DNA of 64,000 nucleotides from contig CANNFB010000005.1 in the NCBI GenBank assembly GCA_947503785.1, positions 91,590-155,589 on the forward strand. The letters run 5' to 3'. Below the pieces are notes generated by a model, which saw only the letters and a program-made list of their open reading frames with translations, was not told the origin of the DNA and did not search any database. Both the position numbers and the translations under genes were made by a program. This document shows, in pieces, positions 26,018 through 35,206 of the stretch (position 1 is the stretch's first letter; every line of letters starts with the position of its first letter). The stretch comes from an uncultured Campylobacterales bacterium (lineage in GTDB: Bacteria; Campylobacterota; Campylobacteria; Campylobacterales; Arcobacteraceae).

Positions 26018-28594
26018 ATGAATAAAATTTTTGAAAAATTAACAAACCAATTATCTGAGACAATTGATTCAGGTGTTGCATTATCATTACATAATAAGAA
26101 TCAAGAAGTAGAAGTTATACATCTTCTATGGGCTTTATTAACAAATACAAATTCAGTTTTAAACCAATTATTAAATAAAATGAATATAGATAAAGCAGCT
26201 ATAGTTCTAGAGGCTAAATCATACGCCCAAAAACTTCCAGCTGTATCATCTGTAACAAAAGAGAATATAAAAATATCAAGAAATCTAGCTCAAAGTTTAG
26301 AAAAAGCAGAAGGTCAAGCTGCAAAGCTTGGTGATAAGTTTATTGCAATTGATTCATGGCTTATTGCAAACTTTGATTCACCAGAGTTAAAAGAAGTTTT
26401 AGGAAAGTATATAGATTTAAGAGAGGCAGCAAAAGAGCTTGAAGCTATGAGAGCAGGAAGTACTATCGATTCTGCTAGTGCTGATGAAAACTTAGAAGCT
26501 TTAGGTAAGTATGGAATTGATTTAAATAAAATGGCTATTGATGGAGAACTAGATCCTGTAATTGGAAGAGATGAACAAATTAATAGAATGATGCAGATTC
26601 TAATAAGAAAAACAAAAAACAATCCAATACTCTTAGGAGAGCCAGGTACTGGTAAAACTGCGATTGCAGAAGGACTTGCTCAAAGAATTGTAAATAAAGA
26701 AGTTCCTACATCTTTAATGAATAAAAGAGTAGTTACACTAGATATGAGTGCATTAATAGCAGGTGCAAAATATAGAGGTGAATTTGAAGATAGATTAAAA
26801 TCTGTAATTGATGAAGTAAAAAAAGCTGGAAATATAATTTTATTTATTGATGAAATTCATACAATTATTGGTGCAGGTGCTAGTGAAGGTTCTATGGATG
26901 CAGCTAATATTTTAAAACCAAGTCTAGCTCGTGGTGAGTTACATACTATTGGTGCAACAACACTTAAAGAGTATAGAAAGTATTTTGAAAAAGATACTGC
27001 AATGCAAAGAAGATTTCAACCTGTAAATGTTGATGAACCAAGCGTAAATGAAGCTTTACAAATATTAAGAGGTATAAAAGAGAAATTAGAAACGCATCAC
27101 AATGTAACTATTAATGATTCTGCACTAATAGCTGCAGCAAAATTATCGCACAGATATATAGCAGATAGATTTTTACCTGATAAAGCTATTGATTTAATAG
27201 ATGAAGCAGCAGCAGAACTCAAAATGCAAATAGAATCAGAACCAACTGTTCTATCAACATTAAAAAGAGAGATTCAAACTATTAATGTAGAAAAAGAAGC
27301 TCTTAAAATGGAAAAATCTAAGAAAAATGACCAAAGATTAGAAGAGATAGAAAAAGAACTTGCGAATTTAAGCGAAGAAAAACAAAACTTAGAAACAAGA
27401 TTTCAAAATGAAAAAGAAACTTTTAATGCAGCAAGTACTTTAAAAGCAAAAATTGAAGAACTTAAAACAAAAGCAGAGCGTGCTAAAAGAGAATCAAAGT
27501 TTGAAGAAGCTGCTTCTATTGAGTATGGTGAAATACCAAGTTTAGAACAAAAGATTAAAGAAAATGAAGCTAAGTGGAATAGAATGCAAGAGCAGGGTAC
27601 ACTTTTAAGAAACTCTGTAGATGAAGACGCAATTGCAAGTATAGTTTCTAGATGGACAGGAATTCCTGTAAATAAAATGATGGATTCAGAAAAAGAAAAA
27701 ATATTAAAAGTTGAATCTGTTTTAAAAGAAGATGTAATAGGACAAGATGAAGCTTTAAAAGCAATAAGTAGAGCAATTAAAAGAAATAAAGCAGGATTAA
27801 GTGAAGATTCTAAACCTATTGGTTCCTTTATGTTTTTAGGCCCTACAGGTGTTGGTAAAACTGAAGCTGCAAAAACACTTGCAAAATTCTTATTCGATGA
27901 TCCAAAATCATTAATAAGATTTGATATGAGTGAATATATGGAGAAACATGCAGTAAGTAGATTAATTGGTGCAGCTCCTGGATACGTTGGATATGATGAA
28001 GGTGGACAGTTAACTGAAGCAGTTAGAAGAAAACCTTACTCTGTAATACTATTTGATGAAATAGAAAAAGCACATCCTGATGTATTTAATATCTTACTTC
28101 AAGTTTTAGATGATGGAAGATTAACTGATAATAAAGGTGTTACAATTGACTTTAAAAATACAATTATTATCTTAACTTCGAATATTGGTAGTTCTAAGAT
28201 TATAGAAATAGAGAATAAGGAAGAAAGAAGAAAAGAAGTTCTAAATGATTTAAAAGCTTATTTTAAACCAGAATTTTTAAATAGACTTGATGACATTATA
28301 ATTTTTGAACAACTAGGTCTTGAAGCAATTACTAGTATTGTTGATATTATGTTTAATAGTATCAAGGTTAAATTAGAAGAAAAAGATATTAGTATCTCAT
28401 TAACACAAAATGCAAAAGCTTATATTGCAAAGGCAGGCTTTGATCCAGTATATGGAGCAAGACCTTTAAAAAGAGCAATTTATGAAATAGTTGAAGATAG
28501 ACTTGCTGACTTGATTCTAGAAGATAAAGTTTCAGAAGGCTCAAAAATAGAGTTTGATGTAGTAAATGATGAGGTAATTGTAAACTTATCATAA
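26018..28594 (+). CDS. clpB: ClpB disaggregase
   Basis: 858 aa hexameric AAA+ chaperone that rescues aggregated proteins with DnaK. N-domain with ClpN repeats (1-145); first ATPase with GEPGTGKT at about 204-211; a long coiled middle domain (about 400-525, rich in Glu/Lys heptads); second ATPase with GPTGVGKT near 610; C-terminal domain with [15 protein letters not shown]. Length and domains are complete. The start overlaps no neighbour and has AAGGAGTG upstream. No HrcA or heat-shock element is recognised in the short 5' gap to rnhB. Confidence 0.98.
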   Translation: MNKIFEKLTNQLSETIDSGVALSLHNKNQEVEVIHLLWALLTNTNSVLNQLLNKMNIDKAAIVLEAKSYAQKLPAVSSVTKENIKISRNLAQSLEKAEGQAAKLGDKFIAIDSWLIANFDSPELKEVLGKYIDLREAAKELEAMRAGSTIDSASADENLEALGKYGIDLNKMAIDGELDPVIGRDEQINRMMQILIRKTKNNPILLGEPGTGKTAIAEGLAQRIVNKEVPTSLMNKRVVTLDMSALIAGAKYRGEFEDRLKSVIDEVKKAGNIILFIDEIHTIIGAGASEGSMDAANILKPSLARGELHTIGATTLKEYRKYFEKDTAMQRRFQPVNVDEPSVNEALQILRGIKEKLETHHNVTINDSALIAAAKLSHRYIADRFLPDKAIDLIDEAAAELKMQIESEPTVLSTLKREIQTINVEKEALKMEKSKKNDQRLEEIEKELANLSEEKQNLETRFQNEKETFNAASTLKAKIEELKTKAERAKRESKFEEAASIEYGEIPSLEQKIKENEAKWNRMQEQGTLLRNSVDEDAIASIVSRWTGIPVNKMMDSEKEKILKVESVLKEDVIGQDEALKAISRAIKRNKAGLSEDSKPIGSFMFLGPTGVGKTEAAKTLAKFLFDDPKSLIRFDMSEYMEKHAVSRLIGAAPGYVGYDEGGQLTEAVRRKPYSVILFDEIEKAHPDVFNILLQVLDDGRLTDNKGVTIDFKNTIIILTSNIGSSKIIEIENKEERRKEVLNDLKAYFKPEFLNRLDDIIIFEQLGLEAITSIVDIMFNSIKVKLEEKDISISLTQNAKAYIAKAGFDPVYGARPLKRAIYEIVEDRLADLILEDKVSEGSKIEFDVVNDEVIVNLS

Positions 28595-28603
28595 AATTAA
28601 ATT

Positions 28604-28660
28604 AAAATTAAGTTCTTGCTTATACATTTTAATGATAGGCCAAGACTTAATTTTAAATAA
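28604..28660 (+). other. Hairpin after clpB without a T-tract
   Basis: AAAATTAAGT and ACTTAATTTT pair, extended inward by CTTG/CAAG past a one-base bulge, about 10 nt after the clpB stop. No T run follows, so it may be an mRNA 3' end protector or processing site and not a classical terminator. Approximate ends. Confidence 0.4.
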
Positions 28661-28722
28661 TAGAAATTAAAAAATAAATAAACAAAAGTATAAAACTAAA
28701 GAATATTTAAGCTTTGTTTAAC

Positions 28723-28728
28723 TATAAT
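28723..28728 (+). promoter_or_regulatory. Putative -10 box of rpmH
   Basis: TATAAT 38 nt upstream of the rpmH ATG, with a ribosome site AGAGGA at 28751-28756. It probably drives the rpmH-rnpA-yidD-yidC-jag-mnmE run. Confidence 0.55.
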
Positions 28729-28765
28729 CCCCAACTTAATTAGTGAATACAGAGGAATAACAATC

Positions 28766-28900
28766 ATGAAAAGAACATACCAACCGCATAACACTCCAAG
28801 AAAGAGAACGCATGGTTTCAGAATCAGAATGGCTACTAAAAACGGTAGAAAAGTTATTAAAGCAAGAAGAGCTAAAGGTAGAAAAAGATTAGCTGTTTAA
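28766..28900 (+). CDS. rpmH: Ribosomal protein L34
   Basis: 44 aa, very basic: begins [20 protein letters not shown] and ends in GRKRLAV, the invariant L34 pattern. Small structural protein of the 50S subunit. First gene of the conserved rpmH-rnpA-yidD-yidC run. Its 3' end overlaps the probable start of rnpA in another frame: the ATT at 28888 lies inside the last codons. Confidence 0.98.
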   Translation: MKRTYQPHNTPRKRTHGFRIRMATKNGRKVIKARRAKGRKRLAV

Positions 28901-29223
28901 ATAAGCGACATCGACTTAATAGTTCTAAAGATTTTAACAAACTATATAAAAGCGATAAAAGATGGCATACGTCATCTTTTATCGCTTTTTTTGGTTCTAA
29001 CGACACATTAAAAGCTGGATTTGTAACTTCTAAAAAAGTTGGAAATGCAGTTTTAAGAAATAAAGCTAGACGTAGAATGAGAGCTTTATTTGCTACTTAC
29101 GAAAATCAAATTAAATCAGGTAAATATATTTTTGTTGTTAAAAATAATATACATGATAAAAGCTTTTTACAACTGAAAAAAGATTTTGATTTTGCACTTA
29201 AACGACTTGAACTATTACAATGA
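28888..29223 (+). CDS. rnpA: Ribonuclease P protein component, apparent ATT start
   Basis: Protein cofactor of RNase P, which matures tRNA 5' ends. The frame between the TAG at 28879 and the TGA at 29221-29223 encodes [17 protein letters not shown], then [15 protein letters not shown] and [10 protein letters not shown], the RNA-binding core of RnpA. No in-frame ATG, GTG or TTG precedes these conserved residues. ATT at 28888 with AAAGG at 28874-28878 (9-nt spacing) fits best and gives 111 aa, a normal length. It overlaps rpmH by 13 nt and yidD by an ATGA. A terminator-like hairpin lies in codons 21-35. Confidence 0.9.
   Translation: MSCLNKRHRLNSSKDFNKLYKSDKRWHTSSFIAFFGSNDTLKAGFVTSKKVGNAVLRNKARRRMRALFATYENQIKSGKYIFVVKNNIHDKSFLQLKKDFDFALKRLELLQ
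28948..28992 (+). promoter_or_regulatory. Terminator-like hairpin inside rnpA
   Basis: Arms 28948-28964 and 28973-28989 pair perfectly over 17 bp; one G-U and one C-G pair close a 4-nt ATAC loop. Seven T follow (28986-28992). By shape this is an intrinsic terminator or attenuator, 48 nt past the rpmH stop and within the rnpA coding sequence. Confidence 0.75.
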
Positions 29224-29552
29224 AAACAATTTTTAAATACTTAGTCAGGTTTTACCAAAGGTATTTAAGTGTTATTTCATACGGATCATGTAGATATTAT
29301 CCAACTTGTTCGCAATATGCCTTGTGGCAACTAGATAATAATACATTTTTTAAGGCGATTTACTTTACAATATCACGCGTATTAAAATGTAATCAACTTT
29401 TTGCGGGTGGATTTGATTATCCAGTTATCAAGTTGAAGAAACTTCAAAATCAAAATTTTGAAAAAATCAAAATAGTATATTGGTATATTCCAATAGAAAA
29501 TGATAAGTATTTTGTAGTTAAAAACCGGGAATGGAAACAAAAGGAAGAATAG
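29220..29552 (+). CDS. yidD: YidD membrane protein insertion factor
   Basis: 110 aa. Small protein that improves YidC-dependent membrane insertion. The core LVRFYQRYLSVISYGSCRYYPTCSQYA with three cysteines and the later GGFDYPV are hallmarks (usually GSCRFxPTCSxYA and GGxDPV). The C-terminal 35 residues are longer and more charged than in the shortest homologues. Starts in an ATGA overlap with rnpA and ends 1 nt before yidC, so it is tightly coupled on both sides. Confidence 0.95.
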   Translation: MKTIFKYLVRFYQRYLSVISYGSCRYYPTCSQYALWQLDNNTFFKAIYFTISRVLKCNQLFAGGFDYPVIKLKKLQNQNFEKIKIVYWYIPIENDKYFVVKNREWKQKEE

Positions 29553-29553
29553 T

Positions 29554-31152
29554 ATGAATAAAGATAATGGTATGCAAAAACGAATGTTAATAATGACAAT
29601 CGTCGTTTTTGTATTTTTCATAGCTTATGAGTTTTTAGTATTAAAACCACAGCAAGAAGCAAAAGCTGCTCAAGTTAAACAAGAGCAAACTACACAACAA
29701 AAAGCAACACCAGATGTTAATATGGTTGCAACAGATGTATCTGGTAATCCAATAGATATGTCAAAATCGGTTGAAGCATTATCATCAAAAGCAGTTGCAT
29801 CATCAGAAATTATTTCTGTTATTACTACAGCTAGAAATATTATTGAAATTGATAATCTTGGTAGAATCGCACAAGTTACTTTACTTGAAGCTAAGTACAA
29901 AGATGAAGATGGAAATAAAATAAAACTTTTTGAAGCTAATCAATTAAGACCTTTAGAAGTTAGATTTGAAGATAGAAATATAAATGAAAAAGCATTCAAA
30001 GTTTCAGCAACTTCAAGTGCGAAGACATTAAATGCAAGTTCTTCGAAACAAGAATTAGTAATCACTCAAAATTTAGGTGAAACTGTATTAACTAAAAAGT
30101 TTACAATTTATCCTAATGGTCATTATGATTTAAATGTATTTACTACAAATAAGAAAAGTTTCTTTATTACAAATGGATTTAGACCAAATGTTTTAGCTGA
30201 TATGTATGCAGTTCATGGAGCAATGGCTCAATTAGCTGATGGTACATTAACTACTATTGAAGATGGTGATTTAGATAAAATTGAAAATTTAAATGGAATT
30301 AAATTCATTTCTAATTTTGATAGATATTATGCAACTGTTGTTTATAATTTTGAAAAAACTTTAGCAATTTCATTAATGCCAGATGAAGATTCAAATCCAC
30401 AAGCATTTATTCACGGTAAAGATAATATTACATTCTCAGGATACGCAGGGCCTAAAAACTTTAAAGATTTAGCTGCTTTAAATAAAGAATTAACACATGT
30501 TATTGATTATGGTTGGTTTACATTTATTGCAAAACCAATGTTCTTACTTTTACAATTCTTACAAAGTTACATTGGTAACTGGGGTTGGACAATTGTTGCT
30601 TTAACTATTTTAATTAAATTAGTACTTTATCCTTTATCATACAAAGGTATGGTATCTATGCAAAAATTAAAAGATTTAGCACCAAAAATGAAAGATATCC
30701 AAGCTAAATATAAAGATGACAAACAAAAACAATCTATGCATATGATGGAATTATATAAAAAACATGGTGCTAACCCAATGGGTGGTTGTTTACCATTAGT
30801 TTTACAAATTCCTGTATTCTTTGCAATCTATAGAGTTCTTTTAAATTCAATTGAATTAAAAGGTGCCGAGTGGATCTGGTGGGTACATGATTTAGCTGAA
30901 ATGGATCCATACTTTGTTTTACCTATTTTAATGGGTGCATCAATGTTCTTACAACAAAAAATCACACCAAATACAATGCAAGATGAAATGCAAAAGAAAA
31001 TATTCCAATTGTTACCAGTTATTTTCACATTCTTCTTCTTATGGTTCCCAGCAGGACTTACATTATATTGGTTCGTGAATAATGTATTTACTATTTCTCA
31101 ACAGTATTATATTAATAAAATTTTTGAAAGAAAAAGAGCCGAAAAACAATAG
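29554..31152 (+). CDS. yidC: Membrane protein insertase YidC
   Basis: 532 aa. N-terminal membrane helix (about 10-28), a large periplasmic domain (about 30-320, with a Gln/Thr-rich linker and FSGYAGPKNF near its end), then the conserved insertase core of five helices (about 335-525) with LKDLAPKMKDIQAKYKDD, GANPMGGCLPLVLQIPVFFAIYRVL and FPAGLTLYWFVNN. This is the Gram-negative form. It inserts and folds inner-membrane proteins with or without SecYEG. In an operon with yidD upstream and jag downstream. Confidence 0.97.
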   Translation: MNKDNGMQKRMLIMTIVVFVFFIAYEFLVLKPQQEAKAAQVKQEQTTQQKATPDVNMVATDVSGNPIDMSKSVEALSSKAVASSEIISVITTARNIIEIDNLGRIAQVTLLEAKYKDEDGNKIKLFEANQLRPLEVRFEDRNINEKAFKVSATSSAKTLNASSSKQELVITQNLGETVLTKKFTIYPNGHYDLNVFTTNKKSFFITNGFRPNVLADMYAVHGAMAQLADGTLTTIEDGDLDKIENLNGIKFISNFDRYYATVVYNFEKTLAISLMPDEDSNPQAFIHGKDNITFSGYAGPKNFKDLAALNKELTHVIDYGWFTFIAKPMFLLLQFLQSYIGNWGWTIVALTILIKLVLYPLSYKGMVSMQKLKDLAPKMKDIQAKYKDDKQKQSMHMMELYKKHGANPMGGCLPLVLQIPVFFAIYRVLLNSIELKGAEWIWWVHDLAEMDPYFVLPILMGASMFLQQKITPNTMQDEMQKKIFQLLPVIFTFFFLWFPAGLTLYWFVNNVFTISQQYYINKIFERKRAEKQ

Positions 31153-31161
31153 GAATTTACT

Positions 31162-32046
31162 ATGAAAAAATTTGAAGCTAAATGTTTAGAAGAAGTTTAT
31201 GAAATAGCAGCAGCTGACTTTGAGTGTTCAATCACTGAGTTAGATATTAATGTAATTCAACAGCCAAGTAAAGGATTTCTTGGCTTTGGAAAAAAGACTG
31301 CAATAATTGAAGTATGTTTTAAAGATAACTGCAAAAAATATGAAAAAAAATCTACAACACAAACATTTAGAAAAAAAGATGTACAAATTGATGATGTTTC
31401 TAAAAGAATAGATGACTCAAATAAAAGTGATGAATTAGCTAGAAGAGAATTTGAAGCTAAAGAAGAACCTGTACTAAATGAAGTTCCAAAAGATAATTCA
31501 AAAGATAAAATTTTTGATAACTTTTATAATGAAGATAAATCTCAATCTGAAATATCAACACTTGTTGTAAAAAAAGATAGAGAGCATATTATTAACGAAG
31601 TAAGAGAATCTATGAATTTATTATTCAATGAGACTTGTTATGAAATTGATAATATAAAAATTGACTTTTATGATGATGAAACACTATATGTAGAATTTAC
31701 TGGAAATGATAGTGCCCTATTAATTGGTAAAGAGGGATATAGATATAAAGCATTATCTTATATCTTATTTAACTGGATTAATGAAAAATATGGATTAATG
31801 TTAAGACTAGAAGTTGCAGAGTTTTTAAAGAATCAAGAAGCTTCTATTTATGCATATTTAGAACCAGTTATTGAAGTGATAAAAGAAAAAGGTACTTTTA
31901 AAACTAAACCTTTAGATGGTATCTTAGTTCATATTGCTCTTAAAAAATTAAGAGAAGAGTTCCCAAATAAATATGTTGCTGTTAAAACAAATGTTAGAGG
32001 CGACAAATATGTGCTTGTAAATGAGTACAAAAGCAAAGAACAATAA
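31162..32046 (+). CDS. jag: Jag/KhpB RNA-binding protein
   Basis: 294 aa. Jag N-domain (about 1-50, with LDINVIQQPSKGFLGFGKKTAIIEV), an acidic disordered linker (about 60-135), a KH domain (LLIGKEGYRYKALSYIL near 190) and a C-terminal R3H-like domain. The R of the R3H motif is replaced: the segment reads GILVH instead of R-x-x-x-H. KhpB proteins bind many mRNAs and small RNAs and affect envelope growth. It follows yidC by 9 nt and overlaps mnmE by 26 nt. Confidence 0.9.
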   Translation: MKKFEAKCLEEVYEIAAADFECSITELDINVIQQPSKGFLGFGKKTAIIEVCFKDNCKKYEKKSTTQTFRKKDVQIDDVSKRIDDSNKSDELARREFEAKEEPVLNEVPKDNSKDKIFDNFYNEDKSQSEISTLVVKKDREHIINEVRESMNLLFNETCYEIDNIKIDFYDDETLYVEFTGNDSALLIGKEGYRYKALSYILFNWINEKYGLMLRLEVAEFLKNQEASIYAYLEPVIEVIKEKGTFKTKPLDGILVHIALKKLREEFPNKYVAVKTNVRGDKYVLVNEYKSKEQ

Positions 32047-33388
32047 ATTGTTTGATGATAGTACAATTGTAGCCATTGCAACAGCAAATGGTATAGGTTC
32101 AATCTCTATAGTTAGATTATCAGGAGCAGCTGCTCTTGATATTGCTTCAAAAATCTCAAAGAAAACACAATTACAACCAAGACTTGCAACTTTAACTTCT
32201 TTATATAGTATTGAAGATGAGATAATTGATGAAGCTTTAATTTTATACTTCAAAGCACCATTCTCTTTTACAGGTGAAGATGTAGTAGAGTTCCAGTGTC
32301 ATGGTGGAGTTGCTATTGCTAATATGATTATAAATGAAGCTTTAAAAAGAGGCGCACGATTGGCAAATCCAGGTGAGTTTTCAAAAAGAGCTTTTTTAAA
32401 TAATAAAATTGATTTATCAAAAGCTGAAGCTATTTCTAAAATTATAGAAGCTAGAAGTGAAGATGCTGTTAAGTTACTGGCTAGACAATTAAAAGGTGAA
32501 TTAACTTCTTTTGTAAATGATATAAGAGAAGACTTACTATTTATGCTAGCTTATACTGAAGTTTCAATCGATTATGCAGAGGATGACTTACCTTCTGATA
32601 TTTTTGAGCAGATAAAAGCTAAAATGGATAAGATTATTGTTAAGTTATCTAATACTTTAGAAGCTAGTAAAAGACGTGAAGGAATGATTGAAGGCTTTAA
32701 AGTGGCAATCATTGGAAAACCTAATGTTGGAAAGTCATCGTTACTTAACAAGCTTTTAAACTATGATAGAGCTATTATTTCAGATATTGCAGGAACTACT
32801 AGAGATACTATTGAAGAATCAGTAAAAATTGGTACTCATATTATCAAAATAGTAGATACAGCTGGTATTAGAAATGCTTCTGATGTAATTGAGCAAATTG
32901 GTATTGAAAAATCTATTGAAGCAATTAATGAAGCTGATATTGTTATTGCCTTATTTGATAACAGTAAAGTTTGTGATAGTGAAGATGAAAAAATACTTGA
33001 ACTTTTAAATGAAAACAAGAACAAAGAGATTATAAAAGTAATAAATAAATCTGATTTAGAAAGTAAGTTTGACAAATCACTTATCAATGAATTTACACAA
33101 TTATCAACAAAAGAAGATATTAATCCTCTTATTAAAAAAGTGGAAATAATATTAGATTCAAATACTCATAGTGATGAAATGACATTAATTTCTAAAAGAC
33201 AAGTAATTTCTGTTGAAGAAACTTTATTTCATATTGAAAAATCTATTCAACCTTTAGATAGTGGAGAGTTAGAGTTTTTTGCTCATCATATAACAGAAGC
33301 TTTAGAAAATATCTCAAATATTACAAGACCATATGACAATGATCAAATGTTAGATGTTATGTTTGGAGAGTTTTGTCTTGGAAAATAA
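32021..33388 (+). CDS. mnmE: tRNA modification GTPase MnmE
   Basis: 455 aa. With MnmG it puts (carboxymethyl)aminomethyl on wobble uridine 34 of certain tRNAs. N-terminal folate-binding domain (IVAIATANGIGSISIVRLSG, then PGEFSKRAFLNNKIDLSKAEAI), helical domain, inserted G domain with G1 GKPNVGKSS, G2/G3 IAGTTRDTIEE and DTAG, G4 NKSD, and the C-terminal F-CLGK. That last motif is normally CIGK, a mild change. Its start lies inside the 3' end of jag; a TTG 27 nt further in is a less likely start. Confidence 0.97.
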   Translation: MSTKAKNNKLFDDSTIVAIATANGIGSISIVRLSGAAALDIASKISKKTQLQPRLATLTSLYSIEDEIIDEALILYFKAPFSFTGEDVVEFQCHGGVAIANMIINEALKRGARLANPGEFSKRAFLNNKIDLSKAEAISKIIEARSEDAVKLLARQLKGELTSFVNDIREDLLFMLAYTEVSIDYAEDDLPSDIFEQIKAKMDKIIVKLSNTLEASKRREGMIEGFKVAIIGKPNVGKSSLLNKLLNYDRAIISDIAGTTRDTIEESVKIGTHIIKIVDTAGIRNASDVIEQIGIEKSIEAINEADIVIALFDNSKVCDSEDEKILELLNENKNKEIIKVINKSDLESKFDKSLINEFTQLSTKEDINPLIKKVEIILDSNTHSDEMTLISKRQVISVEETLFHIEKSIQPLDSGELEFFAHHITEALENISNITRPYDNDQMLDVMFGEFCLGK

Positions 33389-33396
33389 AAAACTGT

Positions 33397-33436
33397 AAAT
33401 AAAAGTAAGTAAATTATATATTACTTACTTTTATTT
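33397..33436. terminator. Bidirectional terminator between mnmE and sixA
   Basis: Perfect 16-bp arms (AAATAAAAGTAAGTAA with its complement) around an 8-nt loop, in the 42-bp gap of convergent genes; the right arm includes the sixA stop codon. T- and A-rich flanks serve both strands. Confidence 0.85.
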
Positions 33437-33913
33437 ATCAGGTAAAATATATGAAACTAATTTAGCATTTTCTTTTGCTATATCAATCCACGAATTACAA
33501 TCAAATTCTATTTCCATAATCCCACCAATTTCAAATTTCTCTTTAAAGTCAATTAGTGTAATTGCTAATGCAGTTAAAGAGGGATTATGACCTATTAATA
33601 TCATTGTATCAACTGTATCAAATGTATATGAAATTGTTTCAAGAAGCTCATTAACAAAAGCTAGATATAAAACTTCATTATACATGATTGATTTATCATA
33701 GTTTAATACATCTGCAAATATTTCTGCTGTTTGTCTTGTTCTTACAGCTGGACTTGAAACAATTAAATCTGTTTTAATTGATGTACTTGCTAATTTTTGT
33801 GCAATTAAAGTAGCTTCATCTAAGCCTTCTTGGCTTAATTCTCTATCATAATCATCTTGACCTGGTTTTTCTTGAGCTTTATGTGTATGTCTTACAATGT
33901 ACAGTTTTTTCAT
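33431..33913 (-). CDS. sixA: SixA-type phosphohistidine phosphatase
   Basis: 160 aa, histidine phosphatase superfamily. The phosphoacceptor histidine is in LYIVRHTHKAQ (RHT in place of the frequent RHG), followed by LSQEGLDEA, SSPAVRTRQTAE and the second histidine in LIGHNPSLTALA. SixA removes phosphate from phosphohistidine in signal or PTS proteins in E. coli; the target here is unknown. A single gene convergent to mnmE. The region upstream of its start is a 324-bp gap without genes. Confidence 0.85.
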   Translation of the reverse strand: MKKLYIVRHTHKAQEKPGQDDYDRELSQEGLDEATLIAQKLASTSIKTDLIVSSPAVRTRQTAEIFADVLNYDKSIMYNEVLYLAFVNELLETISYTFDTVDTMILIGHNPSLTALAITLIDFKEKFEIGGIMEIEFDCNSWIDIAKENAKLVSYILPDK

Positions 33914-34237
33914 ATTGTTTCTCTTTATGCTTAGTAATAATGATTTTAAAGGAATAATCCTTTTTATATAATAAAATGTAATGACTATTGTAAATAATCA
34001 ATACTAGTGTGTAATTTTTACAAGTTTTTGCAAAAAAACATAAAAATTATTTTATTTTTTACAAATAATCTATTTATAATTGTTCTTAAAGGCTTTATCT
34101 AGTAAAAATAATTTATATTCCTTTAAAGATACAAATAAATAAAATCTAATAGTTTATTTCATTATAGTTATTCTATAAAAAAAATTTATTTTATAGTTTA
34201 ATATTTGTATAATAAGAAAAAAATTAAGGTTATTAAA
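33914..34237. other. Gene-free AT-rich divergent region
   Basis: 324 bp between the diverging sixA and 5'-nucleotidase genes. It holds TATAAT at 33967-33972 and two short inverted repeats: AAAGGA-N4-TCCTTT at 33948-33963 and CTATAAAA-N8-TTTTATAG at 34173-34196. No convincing open frame, tRNA or FNR box was seen. It may contain promoters for both genes or a small RNA, but nothing firm. Confidence 0.5.
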
Positions 34238-35152
34238 GTGGGATATGATTTAAACAAGAAATTAGTTATTGCTATTTCTTCTAGAGCATTATTTAATTTA
34301 GAAGATGAAAATAAGATATTTGAAGAAAAAGGTTTAGATGATTACTATAAATACCAAATTGAAAATGAGGATATACAAATTGCGCAAGGAACTGGTTTTA
34401 GACTTGTAAATAATTTACTAAAAATAAATGAAGACTTTCCCAATGATAAACAAGTTGAAGTGATTATTATGTCAAGAAATAATTCAGCAACTTCTTTACG
34501 AATTACTAAATCAATTCAAAAGTATAACTTAGATATCCAACGTTCAGCTTGGACTGGAGGAAATGATATTGCAAAATACTTAAAGCCATTTAAAGTTGAC
34601 TTATTTTTATCTGCAAATGAACAAGATGTTCAAAATGCAATAAATGAAGGAATTGCCGCTGCTAGAATTTTACCTTATGAAAATGTAGAAGATGAATTCT
34701 CAAATCAAGTAAAAATTGCTTTTGACGGGGATGCTGTTTTATTTTCAGAAGAATCAGAAATTATTTATAAAACACAAGGTTTAGAAGCATTTTTAGAGCA
34801 TGAAAAATTAAATGTTACAAATGCGATGAAAGATGGACCTTTTGCACAGTTATTAAGAGTTATTTCAAATATACAAGCTAAATACCCAGAAGAGCAAACA
34901 CCAATTAGAACAGCACTTATAACTGCAAGAAACTCTCCTGCACATGAAAGAGTTATTAGAACATTATCTGATTGGAATGTTAGACTAGATGAAGCCTTTT
35001 TCTTAGGTGGTGTTGATAAATATGAAGTAGTAAAAGCATTTGGTGCTGATATTTTCTTTGATGATCAAGATGTTCATTTAGAAAGTACATCAAAACAAAC
35101 GCCTAGTGCAAAAGTTTTATATAAAGAAGAGTCAATTTTAAATAGAATTTAG
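34238..35152 (+). CDS. Cytosolic 5'-nucleotidase (PF06189-type)
   Basis: 304 aa. Belongs to the family that includes vertebrate cytosolic 5'-nucleotidase I; dephosphorylates nucleoside monophosphates. Marks: VIAISSRALFNLEDENKIFEEKGLDDYYKYQ at the start (in two conserved blocks), ISNIQ, TARNSPAHERVIRTL, and LGGVDKYEVVKAFGADIFFDDQ near the end. I choose GTG at 34238 with AAGG 8 nt upstream. The frame extends to a TTG at 34205, but that start lacks a ribosome site and adds only Lys/Ile-rich residues. Confidence 0.87.
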   Translation: MGYDLNKKLVIAISSRALFNLEDENKIFEEKGLDDYYKYQIENEDIQIAQGTGFRLVNNLLKINEDFPNDKQVEVIIMSRNNSATSLRITKSIQKYNLDIQRSAWTGGNDIAKYLKPFKVDLFLSANEQDVQNAINEGIAAARILPYENVEDEFSNQVKIAFDGDAVLFSEESEIIYKTQGLEAFLEHEKLNVTNAMKDGPFAQLLRVISNIQAKYPEEQTPIRTALITARNSPAHERVIRTLSDWNVRLDEAFFLGGVDKYEVVKAFGADIFFDDQDVHLESTSKQTPSAKVLYKEESILNRI

Positions 35153-35206
35153 TTTAATATTTATTAACCTTTCTTTATTATAATTTTAAAAATAAGAAGG
35201 AATATT

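Noticed and set aside
34205..34237. TTG start for the 5'-nucleotidase
   Set aside because: No ribosome site before it, whereas GTG at 34238 has AAGG at proper distance and fits the family N-terminus.
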